From Phocaeicola_A sp963643925 (GTDB taxonomy: Bacteria; Bacteroidota; Bacteroidia; Bacteroidales; Bacteroidaceae), in contig CAVINS010000003.1 in the NCBI GenBank assembly GCA_963643925.1, forward strand, positions 14,709 to 78,708: a stretch of 64,000 nucleotides of DNA, written 5' to 3'. The notes beneath the pieces were generated by a model, which saw only the letters and a list, made by a program, of their open reading frames with translations, was not told the origin of the DNA and ran no database searches. The position numbers and the translations under genes are program-made. Shown here piece after piece: positions 8,872-15,067 of the stretch. Within the stretch, counting starts at the first letter, position 1. Each line of letters begins with the position of its first letter.

Positions 8872-8918
8872 AAGCCGTACTTTCTATGTAAATCTAGTGT
8901 GACACTGTCTATAGGTTG

Positions 8919-8951
8919 CAAAGATAATCGAAATCGGAGACAGGATACCAA
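8919..8951 (-). promoter_or_regulatory. Promoter of the PASTA-rluD-ddl-acyltransferase-nigD operon
   Basis: On the minus strand the -7 box TATCTTTG (8926 to 8919) matches TAnnTTTG, with a TTGG at 8951-8948 about 21 bp upstream as the -33 element. Transcription would start about 40 bp before the PASTA ATG. Confidence 0.6.
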
Positions 8952-8977
8952 GCTTATCCCAAATATTTTACTCAGTA

Positions 8978-9001
8978 GCGGTTTGCTTTACCTCAAACCG
9001 C
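8978..9001. repeat. Perfect 8-bp inverted repeat (hairpin)
   Basis: GCGGTTTG (8978-8985) pairs with CAAACCGC (8994-9001) around an 8-nt loop. It lies upstream of the PASTA operon promoter in the 375-bp gap between that operon and rpmH. There is no T-tract, so it is not a typical intrinsic terminator. Confidence 0.55.
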
Positions 9002-9055
9002 AGTGTTGCTGCTTGAAAGATAAGCCTGGACTCGAACACTGATGACCCAAAGCTT

Positions 9056-9123
9056 AAGTGCCGGCGAAGTACTACTTCAAGTGCCAATGAAGTACTACTT
9101 CAATGGCTGTAGAGGTATACTTC
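9056..9123. repeat. Tandem imperfect repeat, about 23-bp period, three copies
   Basis: Copy 1 (9056-9078) and copy 2 (9079-9101) differ only in a 3-bp stretch (cgg versus aat at unit positions 8-10); copy 3 (9102-9123) is degenerate and 22 bp. Each good copy holds the palindrome GAAGTA-C-TACTTC. It sits between the PASTA operon promoter and the rpmH terminator. The layout resembles two other loci in this window (10318-10381 and 38047-38179). Confidence 0.8.
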
Positions 9124-9170
9124 AATTATCGATGGGCTGACGCTCTCCGGTGCGCCATCCTAGCCGCGTA

Positions 9171-9229
9171 TAAAAACAAAAAGGAGCAAAGGCACGCTGC
9201 TGCGAAACCTTTACCCCTTTGTCTCCTTT
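9171..9229 (-). terminator. Rho-independent terminator of rpmH
   Basis: A 12- to 13-bp stem forms between 9180-9192 and 9216-9229 (AAGGAG-CAAAGG against CCTTTG-t-CTCCTT, one bulged base). Read on the minus strand it is followed by TTTGTTTTTA (9180-9171), a clear U-tract. It lies 18 bp downstream of the rpmH stop. Confidence 0.85.
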
Positions 9230-9246
9230 ACCGAAGGCGAGGCGGA

Positions 9247-9402
9247 TTATTTTCCGTTGTACTCGTCAGATACGGTTAATTTCTTGCGGCCTTTTGCACG
9301 ACGTGCGGCCAATACGCGACGACCGTTAGCGGTAGCCATTCTCTCACGGAAACCGTGTTTGTTTTTTCTCTTTCTGTTAGAGGGCTGAAATGTTCTTTTC
9401 AT
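9247..9402 (-). CDS. rpmH: 50S ribosomal protein L34
   Basis: 51-residue basic ribosomal protein of the large subunit. It begins MKRTFQPSNRKRKNKHGFRE and ends SDEYNGK, with the conserved core GFRERMATANGRRVLAARRA. The start ATG is at 9402 and the TAA at 9249-9247. In many phyla rpmH sits beside dnaA and rnpA; here it is divergent from efp. It has its own promoter (9450-9480) and terminator. Confidence 0.97.
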   Translation of the reverse strand: MKRTFQPSNRKRKNKHGFRERMATANGRRVLAARRAKGRKKLTVSDEYNGK

Positions 9403-9449
9403 CTTTGTATGTTTTTGATTTTCTATTTATTTCACATCAATTTGGGCTG

Positions 9450-9480
9450 CAAAGATAGAGGCTTTTTTTAAATAAAACAA
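9450..9480 (-). promoter_or_regulatory. rpmH promoter
   Basis: On the minus strand, -33 TTG at 9480-9478, a 20-bp spacer, and -7 TATCTTTG at 9457-9450, fitting the Bacteroides consensus. Start of transcription would be about 40 bp before the rpmH ATG. Confidence 0.75.
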
Positions 9481-9507
9481 TAGTGAGACTCATTTTTGGG
9501 CAAAACT

Positions 9508-9538
9508 TTTGTGTTTTTTGCACAATTGATTACTTTTG
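9508..9538 (+). promoter_or_regulatory. efp promoter
   Basis: -33 TTTG (9508-9511), 19-bp spacer, -7 TACTTTTG (9531-9538): a full match to the Bacteroides vegetative promoter. It is back-to-back with the rpmH promoter, the two -33 elements being about 28 bp apart. Confidence 0.85.
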
Positions 9539-9608
9539 CAGCCGTTATGAATCGTCGTACCGACGTGGACTGAATTTATAATCAAAAACATATATAAGAG
9601 AACATAGT

Positions 9609-10175
9609 ATGATTAATGCTCAAGACATTAAAATCGGAACAGCAATCCGTATGGATGGTAAGCTGTATTTCTGTATTGACTTCCTGCACGTTAAGCCGGG
9701 CAAGGGAAATACATTCATGCGTACAAAACTGAAAGATGTGGTGAACGGTTACGTTCTGGAACGTCGCTTCAACATCGGTGAGAAGCTGGAGGATGTCCGT
9801 GTGGAGCGCCGCCCTTATCAGTATCTCTATCAAGAGGGTGATGAGTATATCTTCATGAATCAGGAGACTTTTGACCAAGTTCCTATCGCACGCGACCAGA
9901 TTACGGGTGTTGACTTCCTGACCGAAGGAATGGTTATCGATGTTGTTTCCGACGCTACTTCTGAAACAATCCTCTACGGCGAGCTGCCTGTGAAGGTTCG
10001 TCTGAAGGTGACCTATACAGAGCCAGGCTTGAAAGGCGACACGGCTACCAACACACTGAAGCCTGCCACTGTGGAGTCGGGCGCTGAGGTTCGCGTACCT
10101 TTGTTCATCAACGAGGGCGAGACCATCGAAATCGACACACGCGACGGTTCTTACGTAGGTCGTGTAAAAGCATAA
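9609..10175 (+). CDS. efp: Elongation factor P
   Basis: Relieves ribosome stalling at polyproline stretches by binding between the P and E sites. 188 residues, normal length, with the KOW-like N-terminal domain and two OB domains ending with the conserved GETIEIDTRDGSYVGRVKA. The tip loop that carries the modified residue in other phyla reads KPGKGNTF (VKPGKGN), so Lys is present at that place; the modification enzyme cannot be inferred from this window. It is transcribed from its own strong promoter and followed by a long hairpin. Confidence 0.97.
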   Translation: MINAQDIKIGTAIRMDGKLYFCIDFLHVKPGKGNTFMRTKLKDVVNGYVLERRFNIGEKLEDVRVERRPYQYLYQEGDEYIFMNQETFDQVPIARDQITGVDFLTEGMVIDVVSDATSETILYGELPVKVRLKVTYTEPGLKGDTATNTLKPATVESGAEVRVPLFINEGETIEIDTRDGSYVGRVKA

Positions 10176-10230
10176 GTCGGGACGCCGTCCCATAACGCCT
10201 CTCGGCGGCGACGGATCTGACGAAACAACG

Positions 10231-10275
10231 CAACGCGGATTTGCTCCATTGAACAATATGAGCAAGTCCGCGTTG
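10231..10275 (+). terminator. Long stem-loop downstream of efp (candidate terminator)
   Basis: A 16-bp stem (10231-10246 with 10260-10275) contains one T-G wobble and encloses a 13-nt loop. There is no clear T-tract after it, so it may be a 3' stabilising structure or need a factor for termination. The left arm begins CAACGCGGA and the right arm ends TCCGCGTTG. Confidence 0.55.
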
Positions 10276-10317
10276 CCCGTTACTGGGGTCTGGTGACGAC
10301 AGCTGCCTTTTTACACT

Positions 10318-10381
10318 AAAATATTTTCCTGACCAGGAAAATATTTTTCTCTGACTGGGAAAATATTTTTCTCTGGTTAGG
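10318..10381. repeat. Tandem imperfect repeat, 20/22/22 bp, three copies
   Basis: Copies at 10318-10337, 10338-10359 and 10360-10381 each start with the palindrome AAAATATTTT (or AAAATATTTTT) and end in a GG-terminated word (GACCAGG, GACTGGG, GGTTAGG). It lies in the 369-bp gap between efp and the glycosyltransferase, upstream of that gene's promoter. Confidence 0.8.
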
Positions 10382-10486
10382 CCGTTAAATGGCTGTGGAT
10401 TATCACGGCCGACAATCCGGCCGACGGGCATCCGTCGGCGGCGGTAGAACGGAAAAACGGACTGAATTCATTGTTTGTCTCTCCCG

Positions 10487-10521
10487 TTTGCTCGGTATTT
10501 GAAAATAAACACCTATATTTG
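10487..10521 (+). promoter_or_regulatory. Probable promoter of the glycosyltransferase-radC group
   Basis: -7 TATATTTG at 10514-10521 matches TAnnTTTG; TTTG at 10487-10490 is the nearest -33 candidate with a slightly long 23-bp spacer. Confidence 0.55.
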
Positions 10522-10544
10522 TACCATAAAGTGATTGAGGACAG

Positions 10545-11534
10545 ATGAAATACTCTTTTATAATTCCGGTCTATAACCGACCCGACGAGCTGGGCGAGCT
10601 GCTCGAGAGCCTTTGCGGACAAACCTTCACGGACTTTGAGGTGGTGGTGGTGGACGACGGCTCCGCTGTGACCTGTCGGGAAGTAGCCGAACGCTTCGCT
10701 TTGCGCATCACTATACATTATTATTATATAGAGAACGGCGGACCTGGTCCGGCTCGCAACTATGGTGCCGGTGTGGCTCAGGGCGAATACTTGATTATCC
10801 TGGATTCGGACTGCATCTTGCCCACGGGATACCTGCAGCGGGTGGAGGGCGAGCTCAACGGAAATCCGTGCGACGCTTTCGGCGGTCCGGACAAGGCGCA
10901 CGCCTCTTTCTCGCCCGTGCAGAAGGCCATCAATTATGCGATGACCTCGTTCTTCACCACCGGAGGCATCCGAGGTGGAAAGAAGAAGATGGACAAGTTC
11001 TACCCGCGCAGTTTCAATATGGGCGTTCGCACGGAGGCATTCAAGACGCTTGGCGGATTCTCCAAAATGCGCTTTGGCGAGGATATCGACTTCAGTATCC
11101 GCATCTTCAAGAACGGCTATCGTTGCCGCCTCTTCCCCGAGGCATGGGTGTGGCACAAGCGGCGGACGGACCTGAAGAAGTTCTTCAAGCAGGTCTACAA
11201 CTCCGGCATTGCGCGCATCAACCTATATAAAAAATACCCCGAATCGTTGAAACTGGTGCATTTGTTGCCCGCGGTTTTTACCATCGGCGTGGCGATTATA
11301 CTGATAGGCGGATGCTTCAGTCATCTGTTGTGGAGCCTGTTGCTGCTCTATGCGCTGATAATCCTTGTGGACTCTTCCGTGCAGAACCGGAGCCTCTACA
11401 TTGGTTTGCTTTCCATCGTAGCCGCTTTTGTGCAACTGACGGGATACGGCTCGGGATTCCTCTGCGCCTGGTGGAAGCGTTGTGCCTGTCACGCTGACGA
11501 GTTTTCGGCATTTAACAAGAACTTCTATAAATGA
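10545..11534 (+). CDS. Family 2 glycosyltransferase with C-terminal membrane segments
   Basis: Transfers a sugar from a nucleotide donor to an envelope glycan; the product is unknown. 329 residues: GT-A nucleotide-binding fold at the N-terminus (SFIIPVYNRPDELGELLESL; VVVDDGS), DXD-like metal site ILDSDC, acceptor-side motif GGFSKMRFGEDIDFSIRIF (the ED motif), and two to three C-terminal membrane helices (about 235-305). The stop overlaps the radC start (ATGA at 11531-11534). The gene has its own promoter, and no further polysaccharide genes are adjacent. Confidence 0.9.
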   Translation: MKYSFIIPVYNRPDELGELLESLCGQTFTDFEVVVVDDGSAVTCREVAERFALRITIHYYYIENGGPGPARNYGAGVAQGEYLIILDSDCILPTGYLQRVEGELNGNPCDAFGGPDKAHASFSPVQKAINYAMTSFFTTGGIRGGKKKMDKFYPRSFNMGVRTEAFKTLGGFSKMRFGEDIDFSIRIFKNGYRCRLFPEAWVWHKRRTDLKKFFKQVYNSGIARINLYKKYPESLKLVHLLPAVFTIGVAIILIGGCFSHLLWSLLLLYALIILVDSSVQNRSLYIGLLSIVAAFVQLTGYGSGFLCAWWKRCACHADEFSAFNKNFYK

Positions 11535-12220
11535 GTCGCCAGAAACTGACCATACGCGAATGGGCCGAGGAGGACCGCCCTAGGGAGAAGATGCTGCAGC
11601 ACGGCGTGGCGGCCATGTCCGATGCCGAGCTGTTGGCCATCCTCATTGGGTCGGGCAGTCTGGAGGATTCTGCCGTTGAACTGATGCGCAAGGTGCTGAA
11701 GGGCGTCGGCGACGACTTGAATGAGTTGGGAAAATGCTCCGTGGAAGACCTCTGCCGCTACAACGGCATTGGGCCGGTGAAGGCCTTGAAGATACTGGCG
11801 GCTTCGGAACTCGGCAAACGCCGGAAGGACGAGATGCGGGAGCGGATGGCCATTCACGACTCCGCAGACATCTACAAGGTGTTCTATCCGCTGCTCTGCG
11901 ACTCGCACACCGAAGAGTGCTGGGTGCTGCTGATGAACCATTCGATGAAGGTAATCGGCCGGACTAAAATCAGCGACGGCGGAATAGCTTCCGCCCTGGT
12001 GGACATCCGTTGCATACTGCGCGAGGCTCTGCTCAAACGCGCAACCTGCATTGCCCTCTGTCACAACCATCCGTCGGGCACGGCCAAGCCGAGCACCGAG
12101 GACAAGCGGGTGACGAAGAGGCTCCGCGAGGCGGCTTCGATGATGGATATTAGACTAGTGGATCATGTGGTGTTGGTGGATGGCAGCTATTACAGCTTCG
12201 CCGACGATGGCCAACTTTGA
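11531..12220 (+). CDS. radC: RadC-family JAB-domain protein
   Basis: 229-residue member of the RadC (DUF2466) family. The N-terminal helix-hairpin-helix region (LLAILIGSGS; YNGIGPVKALKILAASELGK) is followed by a JAB/MPN metalloprotease-like domain with the zinc-site motif CHNHPSGTAKPSTEDKRVTK. The name derives from E. coli, but a role in recombination repair has not been upheld; the true function is unknown. Translation is probably coupled to the upstream glycosyltransferase through the ATGA overlap. Confidence 0.93.
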   Translation: MSRQKLTIREWAEEDRPREKMLQHGVAAMSDAELLAILIGSGSLEDSAVELMRKVLKGVGDDLNELGKCSVEDLCRYNGIGPVKALKILAASELGKRRKDEMRERMAIHDSADIYKVFYPLLCDSHTEECWVLLMNHSMKVIGRTKISDGGIASALVDIRCILREALLKRATCIALCHNHPSGTAKPSTEDKRVTKRLREAASMMDIRLVDHVVLVDGSYYSFADDGQL

Positions 12221-12235
12221 TCGTTTATTATAATA

Positions 12236-12562
12236 ATGAAGAAAATGGAAAATACAAAACTTTCGATAGAAGAGAAGGTCGTGTCGATGCTCAAGACGGT
12301 CTACGACCCCGAAGTTCCCGTCAACATCTACGACCTCGGACTCATCTACAAGATAGAAGTGAAGGGCGACGGCGACGTGGACGTCGACATGACGATGACA
12401 GCTCCTAACTGTCCGGCGGTAGACTTCCTCATGGAAGACGTGCGTCAGAAGCTGGAGTCCATAGAGGGGACAAAGAACGTGACGGTCAATCTGGTGTTCG
12501 AACCGGAGTGGAACAAGGACATGATGAGCGACGAAGCAAAACTGGAACTTGGATTTATGTAA
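12236..12562 (+). CDS. SufT/MIP18-family (DUF59) Fe-S assembly protein
   Basis: 108-residue protein of the MIP18/DUF59 family, which helps mature iron-sulfur proteins. The family core is clear: VYDPEVPVNIYDLGLIYKIE and MTAPNCPAVDFLMEDV with its conserved cysteine. The start may be 12236 or the ATG at 12245 (MENTKLS). The other suf genes are not in the window; it lies 15 bp after radC and 11 bp before lpxH in a run of co-directional genes. Confidence 0.88.
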   Translation: MKKMENTKLSIEEKVVSMLKTVYDPEVPVNIYDLGLIYKIEVKGDGDVDVDMTMTAPNCPAVDFLMEDVRQKLESIEGTKNVTVNLVFEPEWNKDMMSDEAKLELGFM

Positions 12563-12573
12563 CGGATGAAGCC

Positions 12574-13335
12574 ATGAAGAATATCTATTTCTTGTCTGAC
12601 GCCCACCTGGGCTCTTTGGCAATTGAACATGGACGGACGCAGGAGCGGCGGTTGGTAAACTTCCTCGATAAGATAAAGGACAGTGCCGCTGCTGTCTATC
12701 TCCTCGGCGACATGTTCGATTTTTGGTATGAATTCAGATATGTTGTCCCCAAAGGATACACGCGCTTTTTGGGAAAACTGTCTGAACTCACGGACAGAGG
12801 CGTGGAGGTGCATTTCTTCGTCGGCAACCACGACTTGTGGTGCGGCGATTATCTTGAAAAGGAGTGTGGCGTGATTATTCACCGCGAGCCCCTCACCTGC
12901 GAAATCTACGGCAAGGAATTCTATCTGGCTCATGGCGACGGTCTGGGCGACACGGACAAGGGCTTCCGCATGCTGCGTATGATGTTCCACAGCGCTACCT
13001 TGCAGCGTCTGTTTTCGGCCCTCCATCCGCGCTGGAGCGTGTGGCTCGGCTTGAACTGGGCGAAGCACAGCCGGCTCAAACGCGTAAACGGTCAGGAACC
13101 CGACTACTTGGGTGAGGACAAGGAGCACTTGGTGCTCTATGCCAAGGATTACCTGAAAAGCCATCCGGACATCAACTACTTCATCTTCGGCCACCGCCAC
13201 ATCGAACTGGACCTGAAGCTGGCCTCCTCCTCGCGCATCATCATACTGGGCGACTGGATACGCTACTTCTCCTACGCCGTGTACGATGGCGAGAACCTCT
13301 TCTTCGAGAACTTTGTGGAGGGCGAGTCCAACTGA
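12574..13335 (+). CDS. lpxH: UDP-2,3-diacylglucosamine diphosphatase
   Basis: Lipid A pathway hydrolase that releases UMP to give 2,3-diacylglucosamine 1-phosphate at the inner membrane. 253 residues with the calcineurin-like metallophosphatase signature: FLSDAHLGS, GDMFDFWYEF, GNHDLW, LAHGDG and FGHRHIE supply the two-metal ligands. Upstream in-frame ATG 12508 lies inside the preceding gene, so the ATG at 12574 before KNIYFLSDAHLG is chosen. LpxH rather than the unrelated LpxI is thus used at this lipid A step. Confidence 0.94.
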   Translation: MKNIYFLSDAHLGSLAIEHGRTQERRLVNFLDKIKDSAAAVYLLGDMFDFWYEFRYVVPKGYTRFLGKLSELTDRGVEVHFFVGNHDLWCGDYLEKECGVIIHREPLTCEIYGKEFYLAHGDGLGDTDKGFRMLRMMFHSATLQRLFSALHPRWSVWLGLNWAKHSRLKRVNGQEPDYLGEDKEHLVLYAKDYLKSHPDINYFIFGHRHIELDLKLASSSRIIILGDWIRYFSYAVYDGENLFFENFVEGESN

Positions 13336-13389
13336 CGGACTTCCCTTCTTGAATGAAATGCTGACGTATACCTTATTATATATAATGAC

Positions 13390-13692
13390 ATGAACGAACA
13401 AGAACAAAACTTACGGTTTGAACTCACCGACGAGATAGGGCAGGGCGAATACTCCAACTGTACGGTAGTGGCCCACTCCAGCTCAGAGTTCATTATCGAC
13501 TTCGCCAGAATAGTGCCCGGAATACCCAAGGTCTCCGTGAAATCGCGCATCATCATGTCTCCCGAGCAGGTGAAGCGGCTCATGCTCACCCTTCAGGAAA
13601 ATATCCGTAAGTATGAGGAGGACTTTGGACCTATTCGCATTCACGAGAACGAGATGCAAATGCCTCTCTCTTCAGTGAAAGGAGAAGTCTGA
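13390..13692 (+). CDS. DUF3467-domain protein
   Basis: 100-residue small soluble protein. The middle part (EFIIDFARIVPGIPKVSVKS and SPEQVKRLMLTLQENIRKYE) matches the DUF3467 pattern, a short beta-rich fold of unknown role that is widespread in Bacteroidota. It lies 54 bp after lpxH and is the last gene before the str block. Confidence 0.82.
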   Translation: MNEQEQNLRFELTDEIGQGEYSNCTVVAHSSSEFIIDFARIVPGIPKVSVKSRIIMSPEQVKRLMLTLQENIRKYEEDFGPIRIHENEMQMPLSSVKGEV

Positions 13693-13770
13693 TGACTGCG
13701 ACCTTTATACACGGAATATTGAGCAATGGCTTGATGATTGACGAATATATTGGTCAACTGGCAACGAGTG

Positions 13771-13860
13771 GATAGGCCATCGGCCCATGGGCATGTAGGT
13801 CATTTGCCGATGATGGCTTACTATAGCTCGTCGCCCGCCGGACTGTTTTGCTCGTCCGGC
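13771..13860. other. Two stem-loops in the gap before the str operon
   Basis: The 349-bp gap from 13693 to 14041 holds two inverted repeats: GCCATCGGC against GCCGATGATGGC (about 13771-13818, with a 2-nt bulge) and a perfect GCCGGAC (13837-13843) against GTCCGGC (13854-13860). Neither has a T-tract. They may end transcription from lpxH-DUF3467. The rest of the gap is the str promoter and leader. Confidence 0.5.
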
Positions 13861-13935
13861 ACGTGTAATGAAGTAGCGAAAGAACCGAAGAATGCTAAAA
13901 ATCAGCCTTGCAGAAAAACTTTCTTGAGTTTTTGA

Positions 13936-13965
13936 TTGGTTATTAAAATACTATTGGTAACTTTG
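13936..13965 (+). promoter_or_regulatory. Promoter of the str-S10-spc-alpha block
   Basis: -7 TAACTTTG (13958-13965) matches TAnnTTTG; TTGG at 13936-13939 is the -33 candidate (about 19 bp), with an alternative TTTG at 13931-13934. A leader of roughly 70 nt follows before rpsL. Confidence 0.78.
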
Positions 13966-14041
13966 CAGCCCAAAATGTATAGTTTGGATTTATAGTACAG
14001 AAAAATAGTAAACAAATATATAACAATTAAAAACAAACAAA

Positions 14042-14446
14042 ATGCCTACTATTCAACAGTTAGTTAGAAAAGGAAGACAGGTCTTGGAAGACAAGAGTAA
14101 GTCTCCGGCATTGAACTCATGCCCTCAGCGACGTGGAGTTTGTGTCAGAGTTTACACTACAACTCCTAAGAAACCTAATTCCGCTATGCGTAAAGTCGCT
14201 CGTGTGAAATTGACAAACCAGAAGGAGGTCAACTCCTACATCCCTGGTGAAGGCCACAACTTGCAGGAGCACTCAATCGTTTTGGTACGTGGCGGTCGTG
14301 TGAAAGACCTCCCGGGTGTTCGTTATCACATCGTTCGCGGTACATTGGATACGGCCGGTGTTGCTAACCGCACACAAAGACGTTCAAAATACGGAGCTAA
14401 GCGTCCGAAGCCCGGACAGGCAGCGCCCGCAAAAGGTAAGAAATAA
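14042..14446 (+). CDS. rpsL: 30S ribosomal protein S12
   Basis: Decoding-centre protein of the small subunit and first gene of the block, 134 residues. It begins MPTIQQLVRKGR and keeps the loop TTPKKPNSAMRKVARVKLT, with Lys at the place where mutations give streptomycin resistance, so this copy looks drug-sensitive. The PGVRYHIVRG segment and a basic C-terminus (QAAPAKGKK) are present. Confidence 0.98.
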   Translation: MPTIQQLVRKGRQVLEDKSKSPALNSCPQRRGVCVRVYTTTPKKPNSAMRKVARVKLTNQKEVNSYIPGEGHNLQEHSIVLVRGGRVKDLPGVRYHIVRGTLDTAGVANRTQRRSKYGAKRPKPGQAAPAKGKK

Positions 14447-14490
14447 ACATTAAAATCGTTTTGGTTTGTGGATAAGCTAAGGGTTGAGTA

Positions 14491-14510
14491 AATGTCTCGG
14501 TGGAGACGTT
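14491..14510 (+). other. Hairpin in the rpsL-rpsG spacer
   Basis: The 112-nt gap between rpsL and rpsG is long for this block and holds a compact stem: GTCTC (14494-14498), GGTG loop, GAGAC (14503-14507), extended by three more pairs including one wobble. It is a possible S7-type autoregulatory site or processing signal; that role is inference. Confidence 0.45.
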
Positions 14511-14558
14511 GAAGAAAACAGATTTGCAACCTCAAACAAAACACTAATTTCAATCAAA

Positions 14559-15035
14559 ATGAGAAAGGCTAAACCTAAAAAACGTGTGATCCTTCCGGAT
14601 CCGGTCTTCAACGACCAGAAAGTCTCAAAGTTCGTAAACCATCTGATGTACGATGGTAAGAAAAACACTTCTTACGAAATCTTCTACGCAGCTTTGGACA
14701 CTGTAAAGAACAAACTCTCCAACGAAGAACTTACTCCTTTGGAAATTTGGAAGAAAGCGCTCGACAATGTAACTCCTCAGGTGGAGGTTAAGTCACGCCG
14801 TATCGGTGGTGCTACATTCCAAGTTCCTACGGAAATCCGCCCGGACCGTAAGGAATCCATCTCGATGAAAAACCTGATTGCTTTCGCTCGTAAACGTGGT
14901 GGCAAGTCAATGGCAGACAAGCTGGCTGCTGAGATTGTTGACGCATTCAACGAACAGGGTGGAGCTTTCAAACGTAAAGAAGATATGCACCGTATGGCTG
15001 AGGCCAACCGTGCTTTTGCTCATTTCAGATTTTAA
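14559..15035 (+). CDS. rpsG: 30S ribosomal protein S7
   Basis: Primary binder of the 16S rRNA 3' domain, 158 residues. The ATG at 14559 (MRKAKPKKR) is preferred to the in-frame ATG at 14484, which would add 25 non-conserved residues. The family motif RRIGGATFQVPTEIRPDRK and the ending RMAEANRAFAHFRF are intact. It follows rpsL after 112 bp and precedes fusA by 32 bp. Confidence 0.97.
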   Translation: MRKAKPKKRVILPDPVFNDQKVSKFVNHLMYDGKKNTSYEIFYAALDTVKNKLSNEELTPLEIWKKALDNVTPQVEVKSRRIGGATFQVPTEIRPDRKESISMKNLIAFARKRGGKSMADKLAAEIVDAFNEQGGAFKRKEDMHRMAEANRAFAHFRF

Positions 15036-15067
15036 TCAAGTACTAATTTAATAGGTAAAAGTTTAAG

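Noticed and set aside
10108..10431. Minus-strand frame of 107 codons after efp
   Set aside because: Covers the efp 3' end, its hairpin and the AT-rich repeats; composition is not protein-like.
13738..13935. 65-codon open frame before the str promoter
   Set aside because: Overlaps two stem-loops and the promoter, has no family resemblance and no start context.
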